Assembly (NCBI GenBank): GCA_949152475.1
Contig: OX424561.1
Location: 42,870,802 to 42,934,801 of the forward strand
From: Terebella lapidaria
Taxonomy: Eukaryota > Annelida > Polychaeta > Terebellida > Terebellidae
Length of the DNA: 64,000 nucleotides
Direction: 5' to 3'
Under the pieces are notes generated by a model, which was not told the DNA's origin, searched no databases, and worked only from the letters and a program-made list of their open reading frames with translations. The position numbers and the translations under genes were made by a program. Shown here one piece after another: positions 10,959 to 22,107 of this stretch. Each line of letters starts with the position of its first letter. The stretch's first letter is position 1.

Positions 10959-13577
10959 CAATGTTGGTCCCCAACATGTTCCGCCCGCGCCCAAAACAGC
11001 CAAAACCCGACGAAGGCTTCGCATGGCGGGGTCCGGAAGAAGGCAAGATGGCAACGCCCGGAAGTCACGGCGCAAGACACTAGGACTTTAAGAGTCCCTT
11101 TTGGAAGAATGGGGAACTACCCCCGGACTTACGGAGTAAACTATAACGCGCTTTGCAATTTTGAATAAACCCTCATAAACAAGCTAAAATTTTGACCGAG
11201 GTGGTCCAAAACCGTGTGATGACCTTGGAAGGTCATCCGTTATAAAAGGACGGTGTGTCGAGTATTTGGAATATCTTTAAGGTTAAACTTTAAATTTAGA
11301 AATTTTGTAAAACGACACACCGAGTGATCAAAAGTGATAGTACCTCTAAAAATGTTGCCGACCGCCCTGCCGGCCGGCTCCTCAGATCCGCAGAACGGGT
11401 CTGAGGCAGGGCGGAGCCGCGGGAGCGACTCCGGCACGCCCGCATGACATATGTGCATCTAACAGACACACATACACCTGCGGACAGCTGTCGCAGACAG
11501 CTATCAAAGCCAACGCGGCAAGCCGCATCGACTGCCAGTACCTGTATACTGCAACCCGCACAGGCCTGTGTAAAGACACGCAGATGGACGGACGTCTGCA
11601 CTAACATGCAGCCGCCCGCCCGCCCGCACATCTCCAGCACGGCCCGCCTGGGGAATTTACAACTGGCATAATCACCCGCATCTCGAACACCGGACACGCG
11701 GATCCCGCCGGATCCAGCGCCGCATCAGCGGACGAAATGCGAGTGGCACAAAACACATGTGCTACACATCTGGAGATTAATAAAAATCCGAGAACGACAT
11801 TTTTACATATATATACATGTAACAAATGACAGCTATACTACACGTGCAGCAATGCACGCGGTGTCGCTGCAAAACTCTGTCCCCGGTCATACTGACACAC
11901 GCCCGAACCAAAATACATGCACTATTAGCTCATGCGGGTGCAATCATTTCCCTCCGGTGACTCCAAATCAAACCATGTATACGGGTAGAAAATAAATTTC
12001 TATCCCGGGGGACCTTGCAAATATCCTACAGTAGTTAAGATTAGTCATTCGCTTTTGCGTCCGCACCGGCGGTAAATGACGTAAAATTAACCACCCCAGC
12101 AAGGTAGAAATTGGGCATAAAATTGACAGTAACCACTAACTTGTGGCTTGTACGAATATGTCAGACGAAAACAACAATAAATTGCCGTTCTCCAGTCTTT
12201 TCAAATATCACAGCAATCCGTCACTGTCAAAATTAGCGCAATCCCTTACACCCCTCTAGCGAAAGCAGAAATCTCCCGATTTCTTACTCTCTTTTGCACC
12301 GGAAAGGAAATTTCACATACTTGTCTCACTTTGTATCAGTAAATGAGCAAGAACAGAATTCTCCAGAGACATGCCGCACACTTGTGGCTTATAATCCTCC
12401 CAATAAATAATAACTGAGATGGAAAATAAACAAAATCACTCCCCATAGCCGCTGGTACGCTTACAAGGCGATCGGACAAGCCCATGACAGGCGGACAGAC
12501 AATTGGGCGCCCTGTGGGCGTTCATGACGTGCCCACTAGCAACCCCAACGTACAGCCCGGCCGCGGAGCAAGCCCGGTCCAACCTAGAGCCCAAACAAAC
12601 GACTACCGGAGCGCGGAGCCAATAGATTAGACGCGGAGCCGGCATGGTCCATAACCTCAATGGTTAGGGGGCGAACCCTTCATACCGGCGCCCAATCTAG
12701 AGGCGCCCAAAGATGGTGAAAGCAATAGCCGGCGGACGTCCGGAGCTGCCCGCGGACGGAGTCCAGGCCGGACGCCTACCATTGTACGGCGTATTGCCCT
12801 TATCCAATAAAGATGAAATTGGAATTAAAAGCCACCACAAGTGTTGCGCATGTAATATACGACCCCCTTCTTAGAAGGAGGCCGGGGTTCCGGTCATTCT
12901 GGCCGGACCGCGTATTGTAAGGTACGATCCGGACGAGAACGAGCGTCACCCGCTGCCGCGGCTGGTCCGCACGCGCGGACTTAACAACCGCTCCATTATC
13001 ATAATGGATAGTCGGTTTCCTGCCGTAAGAAACCTTAATTACTATAACCGTAATTATAGTAATGGCTCACGGGGGATAACTACACCGAAGTGCGTCATCT
13101 TAAAGCGCCGCGGACGCCGGACGAGTCACGCGGACGAACCGCGGACGTCAGTCCTAACGTGCGGACACTATCCCCGCGTCCAGAGCCAGTTCCCCAAATC
13201 CGTGGGAAGGCGCTTCTCCCGTAGCGGACGTAAATCCCAACCTCAGTCTGGCCATATAAGAGGTTGTCCCGGGACCAGGGGCGTCCGGCCGGATCAGTAA
13301 ATTCGTCCGGCCAGCGTAACCGTTGTGCGGATTACGCCGGACAGCCGTCCACAATGTGCGGACAGGCCATCCGCACGTCCCTGGCGCTGGAAACTACAGG
13401 AGGGCGGATGCGGAGCGGCGGCGTTACGACGTGAAAGTCTCCGCAGACCTCAACTCCGAAGATAGCCACAAAGTAGCCACCCACGGAGGTAAGTCGTGCG
13501 GACTCTCACGGAACGACCTAAAACCCATCCGTAGTATGATAGACGGGTACCGCAGACGCATCCGCATGGGCGGAAGG
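10959..13577 (-). other. Long 3' untranslated interior of the Ty3/Gypsy element
   Basis: About 2.6 kb lies between the end of pol and the polypurine tract with no convincing open frame. It is rich in CGGAC/GTCCG words and contains a TTATAAAAGGA stretch near 11230. I see no envelope-like domain. Confidence 0.6.
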
Positions 13578-16500
13578 TTATTCCCACCCATACCGGGCTG
13601 GCGCACGTGGTTTCCGGCGTGGCCGCCCGTCATCCGCAGGTACTGGAGGTAGTGGGGGTACCTGCGGATCGCCGTCATCTGGCTGATAGCCGCCCAGTCC
13701 ATCATCTGACGGGTCAGAGAGGTCCGGGAGGCCCACCATACGGCGCACACGCTCGTCCGGAGTCCGCGGATGCTGACCAGACGGATCCCATACGGGAGCA
13801 TCATCCGGTTCCGCATCTTGAACGAGCGGATCCATGACAAGCGGGCCCTCGTACTTCTTCAGATTATCGATATGGACAACCAGAACCCTGTCCGGATCGG
13901 AATCCCTCCGGATCCGGTAGTCCACATCTGTCACCTGTTTCAGTACCGTAAACGGGCCTATCCACGGCTTAGCAAATTTATTGCCTTGCTTAAGCGGCGG
14001 ATAATAGTAGCGCACCTTGTCGCCCTCCGCAAAAGCTGGCCTACCCTTAGCATGGGCGTCATAGCCTCGCTTCTGCCGGATGGCAGACTTGTCCAGGCGC
14101 GCGCGCGCGAAATCATGGGCGTTCGCCAGGGCGCGGCGAATCCACTCCACGTATTCCGGACCGCACTGGGGTACTGCGCCGGTCTCTGCCGCAGTTGGAT
14201 ACATAATATCCACGGGCAAATTTAGCTCCCGGCCGTACAACATCGCGTGCGGAGTAACTCCGGTCGAAGAGTGGACCGACGACCTGTACGCCATTAAGAC
14301 ATACGGGAGGTGGTCATCCCAATCATTCGCACGATCATTCACAAAGGCCGCCAGCATGTTGAGGACCGATCGATTAAAGCGTTCGACCTGGCCATCAGAC
14401 TGGGGCCTGTAGGGGGTGGTCCGCACCTTGGTACTGCCTAGCATCTGTGCTAGGTTTCGGAACAGGTTGCTCTCAAATTGCGTGCCCTGATCCGAATGTA
14501 CCTGTTTAGGTACCCCATGGTACACCACCCATCTATTCACCAATAACCGAGCTACCTCGTCCGCAGTCTGGCGGCGCAGTGGGTAGGCGTCGGTATACTT
14601 GGTAAAATAGTCGGAAATCACCAGGATGTACCGGAAACCGCGCGGGGTGACCCGGTGGGTATCCAGTATATCCAAAGCTATCCGATCAAACGGCGCGCCC
14701 GCCTTAACCGTGGTTAAGGGGTGGCGGCCAGGAGTCGGAACTCCTTTGCGAGCTTGACACTGAGGGCAGGCTGCGCACCACCGTTGCACGTCCAAGCTGC
14801 TACCAGGCCAATGAAAGCGCTGTTGTAGCCTATGGACGGTCCTCCGGATTCCCAAGTGACCGGTCACCCGGAGGTCATGCAACTGGTGGAGTACTTCTTT
14901 CCGCAGCTCCGCCGGAAGCACCAACTGCCATATTGGAGGCAGTGGGGTCGGTGGCTCATAGCGCCGGTATAAGAGGCCATCCCTCAAGGAGAGTCGTTCC
15001 CACTGAGATACTAGAGACAAGGTCTCCTCCCTGTAGGTCTTTCGCTCATCCTTCGAGGGCTTCTGGCCGGCCTCAAGGGCTGTGATTACCGGTGCCAGAG
15101 CTCTGTCAGCTCTTTGCGTCGCAGCTATCTGCGCCGGAGAGTAGCCACCCAAGTAATTAGGCTCCTCATCCGTCGCGTCCGGCTGCGCCGCAGCGGCCAT
15201 CACCACAGGGGGCAAGGACCGCTCATACTCAGACTCTCCAGAGGACGAGGGTACCCACGAGGAGTACACCGCCGGACTCGAGGAGGACTCGCTGGAGCTG
15301 AGCCGCACCTCCGCTTCGTATGCGGGACGCCCTCGCCGATAACGGCGGGTCCGCGCGCGGAGATTAGCCCTAAACGCTCCGGCCGCCGTGTTGTTAGAGG
15401 GGGCGGCGGCCTGCGGTCTCCCCGGAACGTCCAATTCCGAGTCTGAGGACGAATCCGCGGCTTGCTGGAATGGCGCCATCCCTGCACAACCCGGATTCTT
15501 GCACTTATGACAACGGGACAGGCCGTCCGCGTTGCCGTGCAACTTACCAGCGCGATGCTCTATCTGCATGTCATACTCCTGGAGTTTGACGAGCCACCGC
15601 GCCACCAAGCCATCGGCCTCACTATAGTTGAGGAGCCATCTCAGCGAACTATGATCAGTCCGCAAGCGGAAATGGCGTCCCAACAAATAGTGCCGGAAGC
15701 GCTTGGTCATCGTAACCACCGCGAGCAACTCGCGATGAGTGGTACAGTAGTTCATTTGAGAGCGGCTCAAGGCCACACTCGCATAAGCTACTACCCGCTC
15801 TTGCCCGTCCACGATCTGCGAGAGGACACCGCCGAGTGCAAAGTTACTCGCGTCAGTGTCCAGGATGAACTCGCAGTCCGGACGAGGGTGCCGCAGCACC
15901 GGGGCCACTACCAAGGCCTGCCGGAGTCCCGAGAAGGCGTCAGCCTGCTCGGCGGACCAAACAAAATCGGCGCCCTTTTCCGTGAGGATAGTAAGGGGAC
16001 GCGCGATCTCCGCAAAGCCGCGAATAAACCTGCGGTGGTAGCTCGCGAAGCCCAAGAAGGACCTCACGTCCGCCACGTTACATGGCGGAGGCCATTTCTG
16101 TACGGCCGCCACCTTTGCGGGGTCTGGTCTCACTCCGGTGCCCGTTACCATGAAGCCCAAGTACAGGATTTCCTGCGCGAATAGTTCGCACTTACTTGGC
16201 TTCAATTTAAGCCCTGCTCCGCGGATGCGATGGAGCACCATCTGGAGGTTGGTGAGGGTTTCCTCGAACGACCGGCCATACACGACGACATCGTCGATGT
16301 AGACCATACATCGCTTCCAGAGGAACCCTTTAAGTACCATCTCCATGAGGCGCTCGAACGTCGCTGGTGCGTTACAGAGCCCGAACGGCATTACCTTGAA
16401 TTGGTAGAGCCCGTTCTTGGTAACGAAGGCAGTCTTCGCCCGATCCCTCTCCTCCATCTCCACCTGCCAATACCCGGAGGCCAGATCCAAAGCACAGAAA

Positions 16501-18173
16501 TAGTGCGACCCGGCCAGGGCATCAAAGGTATCTTCAATGTGCGGGAGAGGATATGAGTCCTTCCGCGTGGCATCGTTGAGTTTCCGATAGTCCACGCAGA
16601 ACCTCCACGAGCCGTCCTTCTTCTTCACCATAACCACAGGACTGGCCCAAGGGCTGTCACTGGGTTCGATGATGTCCAAGTCGAGCATCTTTTGCACCTC
16701 CTGGTCTATGACCTCTTGGTGCACTATCGCTGCCCGACGAAGACGCTGCTTGAGAGGACGCTCGTCCACGAGGTCGATGCGGTGTTTGGCGACGTCAGTC
16801 TTGCCAACCGCACCATCAGGACCCATGAACACATCCGCATACTGCCGCAGCAGTCTGCGGAGCGCTTGGCGCTGCTCTTCATCCAACCGGTCCTTCGGAA
16901 CCCGAGATTCCAAATGGTCCGGCAGGGTGAACGGGTCATCTCCGGCGGCCGCCGCCACGCACGCAGCGCGGCAGACAGGATCGTCGGGGAGGACACGACT
17001 CGACGACGCGGGCGTAGCAGTAGCTGCCACGCAGCCGCGCCGCAGTACAACGGGAGCATCCGTAGGATTCACCACAAGGATGGGCATCGAGCGGGCGTCG
17101 GACTTGACCAGAGCCCCACCCAACACGAGTCCAGTTCCCTTGGCGAAACTGCTCACCGGTTGCACTATGCACGGACGACCATCGAGGGGCATGCGGGGAC
17201 GACGCGGCCTCGCCTCAATGATCATCTCGCTCATCGGCGGCACAACCGTAGTGCGCGCCGCCCGCAATTGAAATGAATGCGCCGGACCCGTGCGGAAGAG
17301 GAAATGTGTGTCCTCTCCCATCCGGAATTCGCCAGCATTGAAATTGGCGGTCACCCGGTGGGTCCGGAGAAAATTCATCCCAATAATCCCGGCCGCTCCG
17401 ACATCCGCAACGATTGCCTCTGTTAGGTACACCTTGTCCCCAAGGGTAATAGGCAGATCGATGATGCCATGGATGCGGATGCGGTCATTACCCGCTCCGT
17501 AGAACTTGTAAGGTCCGGGATCCCGCAACTCTAGGTTGCGGAGCGCGGGCTCTTTCTTAAACGTTCCTGCGGCAACGAGGGTCACCTCCGAGCCAGAGTC
17601 CACGAGGAACCGGACCGGCTCCCGTCCGAAGGACAGGGGCAGGTACCAGCGGGGGTCCCTCACCAGTGCGCAGGTAAGGCGATACCGTTCGCACGCGCTG
17701 GGCTCATCTACGGAGTCCTCACCATCCGCCTCAGCCGTGGAGGAGCTAGACTGATCTCCAAGGACTACTTCCGGAGAAGTCATATCAACTTGGGGTTCGT
17801 CCTGCTCATCAGCGGGTGGGGCGGCATCTTTTGCCACGGAACAACTATCCCCGGACGTAGTGTTGGTCGCCACCACGTCCGGATCTAGTTTCCCTGCCAC
17901 GGGTTCCGACCTTGCTGTCCCGGAGGACCAGACCGGAAGGAATTCCTCCGTTGCGGGCCAGGGAGGGCTCCCTGGTATCCGCGCGACCGCAGGCGTTCCA
18001 ACAACTCCGGACACTTCAGCCAAAAGTGCCCCTGCTTTCTGCAGAAGTAACAGGGACGGTTCTGGGCTGGTCCGGAGGTGAACGCGCAACACTCTGCGGG
18101 TCCCGGAGCTTCGATCCCGACGCAGTGCGCAATCATCTGCGCGGCGCCGAAATCGTATTCCTCCATGTCGCAC
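13578..18173 (-). CDS. pol: Ty3/Gypsy pol region: protease, RT, RNase H, integrase
   Basis: The minus-strand frame shows, in order, an aspartic protease (FLVDSGSEVTLV, near residue 190), reverse transcriptase with YIDDVVVYG (near residue 640), and RNase H (FILDTDASNFALGGVL, then TDHSSLRWLL). Integrase follows with an HHCC zinc-binding region (HDLRVTGHLGIRR ... CPQCQARKG), a catalytic core with SDQGTQFES and TPYRPQSDGQVERFNR, and a GPY/F-type tail (WIGPFTVL). The order PR-RT-RH-IN is that of Ty3/Gypsy, not Copia. Long antisense open frames across this region are shadows. Confidence 0.93.
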   Translation of the reverse strand: MRHGGIRFRRRADDCALRRDRSSGTRRVLRVHLRTSPEPSLLLLQKAGALLAEVSGVVGTPAVARIPGSPPWPATEEFLPVWSSGTARSEPVAGKLDPDVVATNTTSGDSCSVAKDAAPPADEQDEPQVDMTSPEVVLGDQSSSSTAEADGEDSVDEPSACERYRLTCALVRDPRWYLPLSFGREPVRFLVDSGSEVTLVAAGTFKKEPALRNLELRDPGPYKFYGAGNDRIRIHGIIDLPITLGDKVYLTEAIVADVGAAGIIGMNFLRTHRVTANFNAGEFRMGEDTHFLFRTGPAHSFQLRAARTTVVPPMSEMIIEARPRRPRMPLDGRPCIVQPVSSFAKGTGLVLGGALVKSDARSMPILVVNPTDAPVVLRRGCVAATATPASSSRVLPDDPVCRAACVAAAAGDDPFTLPDHLESRVPKDRLDEEQRQALRRLLRQYADVFMGPDGAVGKTDVAKHRIDLVDERPLKQRLRRAAIVHQEVIDQEVQKMLDLDIIEPSDSPWASPVVMVKKKDGSWRFCVDYRKLNDATRKDSYPLPHIEDTFDALAGSHYFCALDLASGYWQVEMEERDRAKTAFVTKNGLYQFKVMPFGLCNAPATFERLMEMVLKGFLWKRCMVYIDDVVVYGRSFEETLTNLQMVLHRIRGAGLKLKPSKCELFAQEILYLGFMVTGTGVRPDPAKVAAVQKWPPPCNVADVRSFLGFASYHRRFIRGFAEIARPLTILTEKGADFVWSAEQADAFSGLRQALVVAPVLRHPRPDCEFILDTDASNFALGGVLSQIVDGQERVVAYASVALSRSQMNYCTTHRELLAVVTMTKRFRHYLLGRHFRLRTDHSSLRWLLNYSEADGLVARWLVKLQEYDMQIEHRAGKLHGNADGLSRCHKCKNPGCAGMAPFQQAADSSSDSELDVPGRPQAAAPSNNTAAGAFRANLRARTRRYRRGRPAYEAEVRLSSSESSSSPAVYSSWVPSSSGESEYERSLPPVVMAAAAQPDATDEEPNYLGGYSPAQIAATQRADRALAPVITALEAGQKPSKDERKTYREETLSLVSQWERLSLRDGLLYRRYEPPTPLPPIWQLVLPAELRKEVLHQLHDLRVTGHLGIRRTVHRLQQRFHWPGSSLDVQRWCAACPQCQARKGVPTPGRHPLTTVKAGAPFDRIALDILDTHRVTPRGFRYILVISDYFTKYTDAYPLRRQTADEVARLLVNRWVVYHGVPKQVHSDQGTQFESNLFRNLAQMLGSTKVRTTPYRPQSDGQVERFNRSVLNMLAAFVNDRANDWDDHLPYVLMAYRSSVHSSTGVTPHAMLYGRELNLPVDIMYPTAAETGAVPQCGPEYVEWIRRALANAHDFARARLDKSAIRQKRGYDAHAKGRPAFAEGDKVRYYYPPLKQGNKFAKPWIGPFTVLKQVTDVDYRIRRDSDPDRVLVVHIDNLKKYEGPLVMDPLVQDAEPDDAPVWDPSGQHPRTPDERVRRMVGLPDLSDPSDDGLGGYQPDDGDPQVPPLPPVPADDGRPRRKPRAPARYGWE

Positions 18174-19755
18174 TCGTCCGAGGACGAGTACGGCGCGGCG
18201 ACTGGTGCCGCATGTGCGGGCGTCCCTGTGAAGGGTGCCGACGCACTAACCCACTGCGGGGTAGGTTCCCTGGTGGGTTCCCGGACGACCGGGTCCTGCC
18301 ACGGGGTTACCTGCGATGCTTTGGCCATCTCCACCTGCCAATACCCGGAGGCCAGATCCAAAGCACAGAAATAGTGCGACCCGGCCAGGGCATCAAAGGT
18401 ATCTTCAATGTGCGGGAGAGGATATGAGTCCTTCCGCGTGGCATCGTTGAGTTTCCGATAGTCCACGCAGAACCTCCACGAGCCGTCCTTCTTCTTCACC
18501 ATAACCACAGGACTGGCCCAAGGGCTGTCACTGGGTTCGATGATGTCCAAGTCGAGCATCTTTTGCACCTCCTGGTCTATGACCTCTTGGTGCACTATCG
18601 CTGCCCGACGAAGACGCTGCTTGAGAGGACGCTCGTCCACGAGGTCGATGCGGTGTTTGGCGACGTCAGTCTTGCCAACCGCACCATCAGGACCCATGAA
18701 CACATCCGCATACTGCCGCAGCAGTCTGCGGAGCGCTTGGCGCTGCTCTTCATCCAACCGGTCCTTCGGAACCCGAGATTCCAAATGGTCCGGCAGGGTG
18801 AACGGGTCATCTCCGGCGGCCGCCGCCACGCACGCAGCGCGGCAGACAGGATCGTCGGGGAGGACACGACTCGACGACGCGGGCGTAGCAGTAGCTGCCA
18901 CGCAGCCGCGCCGCAGTACAACGGGAGCATCCGTAGGATTCACCACAAGGATGGGCATCGAGCGGGCGTCGGACTTGACCAGAGCCCCACCCAACACGAG
19001 TCCAGTTCCCTTGGCGAAACTGCTCACCGGTTGCACTATGCACGGACGACCATCGAGGGGCATGCGGGGACGACGCGGCCTCGCCTCAATGATCATCTCG
19101 CTCATCGGCGGCACAACCGTAGTGCGCGCCGCCCGCAATTGAAATGAATGCGCCGGACCCGTGCGGAAGAGGAAATGTGTGTCCTCTCCCATCCGGAATT
19201 CGCCAGCATTGAAATTGGCGGTCACCCGGTGGGTCCGGAGAAAATTCATCCCAATAATCCCGGCCGCTCCGACATCCGCAACGATTGCCTCTGTTAGGTA
19301 CACCTTGTCCCCAAGGGTAATAGGCAGATCGATGATGCCATGGATGCGGATGCGGTCATTACCCGCTCCGTAGAACTTGTAAGGTCCGGGATCCCGCAAC
19401 TCTAGGTTGCGGAGCGCGGGCTCTTTCTTAAACGTTCCTGCGGCAACGAGGGTCACCTCCGAGCCAGAGTCCACGAGGAACCGGACCGGCTCCCGTCCGA
19501 AGGACAGGGGCAGGTACCAGCGGGGGTCCCTCACCAGTGCGCAGGTAAGGCGATACCGTTCGCACGCGCTGGGCTCATCTACGGAGTCCTCACCATCCGC
19601 CTCAGCCGTGGAGGAGCTAGACTGATCTCCAAGGACTACTTCCGGAGAAGTCATATCAACTTGGGGTTCGTCCTGCTCATCAGCGGGTGGGGCGGCATCT
19701 TTTGCCACGGAACAACTATCCCCGGACGTAGTGTTGGTCGCCACCACGTCCGGAT

Positions 19756-21993
19756 CTAGTTTCCCTGCCACGGGTTCCGACCTTGCTGTCCCGGAGGACC
19801 AGACCGGAAGGAATTCCTCCGTTGCGGGCCAGGGAGGGCTCCCTGGTATCCGCGCGACCGCAGGCGTTCCAACAACTCCGGACACTTCAGCCAAAAGTGC
19901 CCCTGCTTTCTGCAGAAGTAACAGGGACGGTTCTGGGCTGGTCCGGAGGTGATCGCGCAACACTCTGCGGGTCCCGGAGCTTCGATCCCGACGCAGTGCG
20001 CAATCATCTGCGCGGCGCCGAAATCGTATTCCTCCATGTCGCACTCGTCCGAGGACGAGTACGGCGCGGCGACTGGTGCCGCATGTGCGGGCGTCCCTGT
20101 GAAGGGTGCCGACGCACTAACCCACTGCGGGGTAGGTTCCCTGGTGGGTTCCCGGACGACCGGGTCCTGCCACGGGGTTACCTGCGATGCTTTGGCCGGA
20201 GGAGGGGTCGGCGCCTGTGCGGGAACAGCCGAGGCCGGAGCCGGGGCCGGAGGCAACTGTCTAGGGCGGACAGCTACCTCGAGCGCAAGCGCGGAGTCTA
20301 TTGCCTCCTCCATCGATCGCTTTTCATGGGTGGCCAGCCCGTATGCTAAGTGGTAAGGCTGGCCATCGATGAACTGATCGATCAGCATCGTTTCAAACCG
20401 TCTGGGGTCCATGTCCGGAAAAGCTCTCCGGCCGAGTAGGCGCAGGTTAAACGCATACTCTGTCACGGACTCAGTCGGTAGGCGGATCCGTGCTTTGAAC
20501 TCCCGTTCAAACTGCCGCCTGTTGGTCGTCGGCGTGAACAGCAAACGAAGTTGACGGGCAACCTCGCCGAAAGTTACCGTTCCCACCGGCAGACACTGCA
20601 TAACGCCGAGAGCTTTCCCTTCCAAGCTCCCCGCGAGGACATGCCCAGCCTCCTGCTGGGTCCATCCTTCATACACGGCGGTCCGCCACACTTGGAGTAA
20701 GTAGTCCTCCAAGTCGGCGTTATCCCCGTTGAACCTTTTCCGCCACGAAGAGTGGTCGGGCCCGTTATCGCGCGTGCTGCGCGCCCGACGTGCGGATCCG
20801 GCTCCGGGGTCGTCCGTGTAAGGCGGCAAGGTCCGCGAGCTACCCGCGCCTGCGACGGAGTCTGCCGGAGCAAACATCAACGCCGCGGACATAGGAGCAG
20901 GAAAGCTCACGCTCGCCGCCGGGTACATTCCCGCTTGTAGCCCACCCTGGCTAGGTGCGGGCGGGGCTCCCATCGAACCTACGGGGTAGGCTCCAGATGG
21001 GGCGGCAAAGCTAGCATAGCTCGGGGCCGGAGCCGCCGGTTGCCACTGCCCGCGAAACACACTTGGCGCACCAGGGTAAGTCGACCACGCGGCGTTAACT
21101 CCGGCCGCAGGAACGGTCAGAGCGGTAGCCAGCGTGGTGCCTCCAAGCCGCGGAGCAGGCGCGGATCCCATTGCTGAGACCACTGGCGCCTGCGGACTTG
21201 GCAGGACTTGGGGAGGAGCCATAGGCCCAGTCATCCCCGGACTGTAAGGGATCGTCGGATCCACGCTCGGAACTGGCTGATTGCACTTGTATTGGTCAAG
21301 CGCCATGTTTATCAGCCGCTGCTCCCTCTCCGACATGGGCCCCGAAGGGCTCCGTGGCCGCGGAGAGGGTGAGCGGATCCGCCGATCTGATCGTCCCTGT
21401 TGGGGCGACCGGGCGCGGCCGTAGCGCCCTAGAGGAGCCAGCGCACTCAGTGTGTTGGTGAGCTGGTCCATCTCGCCCAGTGCGAACCGTCCGGTATCCG
21501 GGCCGGAGACCCTCGAGGGGGTCCACCCAGCCGGGTTAGGTAACCGGAGGAGTTGGTCCGCAGATCCGGAGTTGATCGCAGCAGTTGGCACTCTATTCCG
21601 GATGTCCGGACCTCCGGATGTCCGGATCTCCGAATGTCTGGATCTCCGGACGTCTGGAGACGTCCCCTGGAAGAACGCCGCCTGCCACGAACGTCGTCCG
21701 GACAAGGGCAGGCGCGGTGTAGAGCCGTTGCCAGCTCCGTCAACCGCACCTAACACATCAAGACTAGGCCTCGATGGCAACACATGTTGCAGCCCCGCAG
21801 GGCTCGGCTCCACGTCCGGAGACGGAGCCGCGGACGCCGGAGTCGACTCCGCAGACTGGGTACTGTCTGCGGAGGGCTCCGCGCGCTCCGCACCATCGCC
21901 GGAGCCACCCTGGAGCGGCTCCCGGCCGTCGCGGGACCGGGTCCAGTCCGCAACGTTTCCTCCCTTTTCCCTCCCATTATCTTTCTCACTCAT
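19756..21993 (-). CDS. gag: Ty3/Gypsy gag region with CCHC zinc knuckle
   Basis: The minus-strand frame begins MSEKDNGREKGGNVADW shortly after the primer site. It has a long proline/serine/alanine-rich N-terminal half and then a capsid-like part containing WRKRFNGDNADLEDYLLQVW and LAGSLEGKALGVMQCL. It ends with one zinc knuckle CYFCRKQGHFWLKC (CX2CX4HX4C). Length is about 745 residues, large for a Ty3/Gypsy gag, mostly because of the low-complexity N-terminal half. Confidence 0.88.
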   Translation of the reverse strand: MSEKDNGREKGGNVADWTRSRDGREPLQGGSGDGAERAEPSADSTQSAESTPASAAPSPDVEPSPAGLQHVLPSRPSLDVLGAVDGAGNGSTPRLPLSGRRSWQAAFFQGTSPDVRRSRHSEIRTSGGPDIRNRVPTAAINSGSADQLLRLPNPAGWTPSRVSGPDTGRFALGEMDQLTNTLSALAPLGRYGRARSPQQGRSDRRIRSPSPRPRSPSGPMSEREQRLINMALDQYKCNQPVPSVDPTIPYSPGMTGPMAPPQVLPSPQAPVVSAMGSAPAPRLGGTTLATALTVPAAGVNAAWSTYPGAPSVFRGQWQPAAPAPSYASFAAPSGAYPVGSMGAPPAPSQGGLQAGMYPAASVSFPAPMSAALMFAPADSVAGAGSSRTLPPYTDDPGAGSARRARSTRDNGPDHSSWRKRFNGDNADLEDYLLQVWRTAVYEGWTQQEAGHVLAGSLEGKALGVMQCLPVGTVTFGEVARQLRLLFTPTTNRRQFEREFKARIRLPTESVTEYAFNLRLLGRRAFPDMDPRRFETMLIDQFIDGQPYHLAYGLATHEKRSMEEAIDSALALEVAVRPRQLPPAPAPASAVPAQAPTPPPAKASQVTPWQDPVVREPTREPTPQWVSASAPFTGTPAHAAPVAAPYSSSDECDMEEYDFGAAQMIAHCVGIEAPGPAECCAITSGPAQNRPCYFCRKQGHFWLKCPELLERLRSRGYQGALPGPQRRNSFRSGPPGQQGRNPWQGN

Positions 21994-22088
21994 TTTGTTT
22001 GAGTTGTCCGTGAGGAGCGAGCGATCCCCAGGGACGAAGGAGGCTACAACACTGTGACGGTAGGCTGCGATGGAACACCGTCGGACTG

Positions 22089-22106
22089 ATCCTGGTCACG
22101 GCACCA
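22089..22106 (-). other. Primer-binding site matching tRNA-His 3' end
   Basis: On the minus strand TGGTGCCGTGACCAGGAT lies one base beyond the 5' LTR. Its complement ATCCTGGTCACGGCACCA equals the 3' end (with CCA) of a typical invertebrate tRNA-His. Confidence 0.85.
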
Positions 22107-22107
22107 A

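Noticed and set aside
10959-13577. Envelope gene downstream of pol
   Set aside because: No open frame, signal peptide or membrane anchor is visible in this region.
15462-19147. Plus-strand frames of up to 240 codons
   Set aside because: Shadows of the Ty3/Gypsy coding region on the minus strand, favoured by high G+C.
22089-22106. tRNA-His gene fragment
   Set aside because: Only the last 18 bases match and they lie next to the LTR, so this is a primer-binding site, not a tRNA gene. No tRNA or rRNA gene was recognised in the window.
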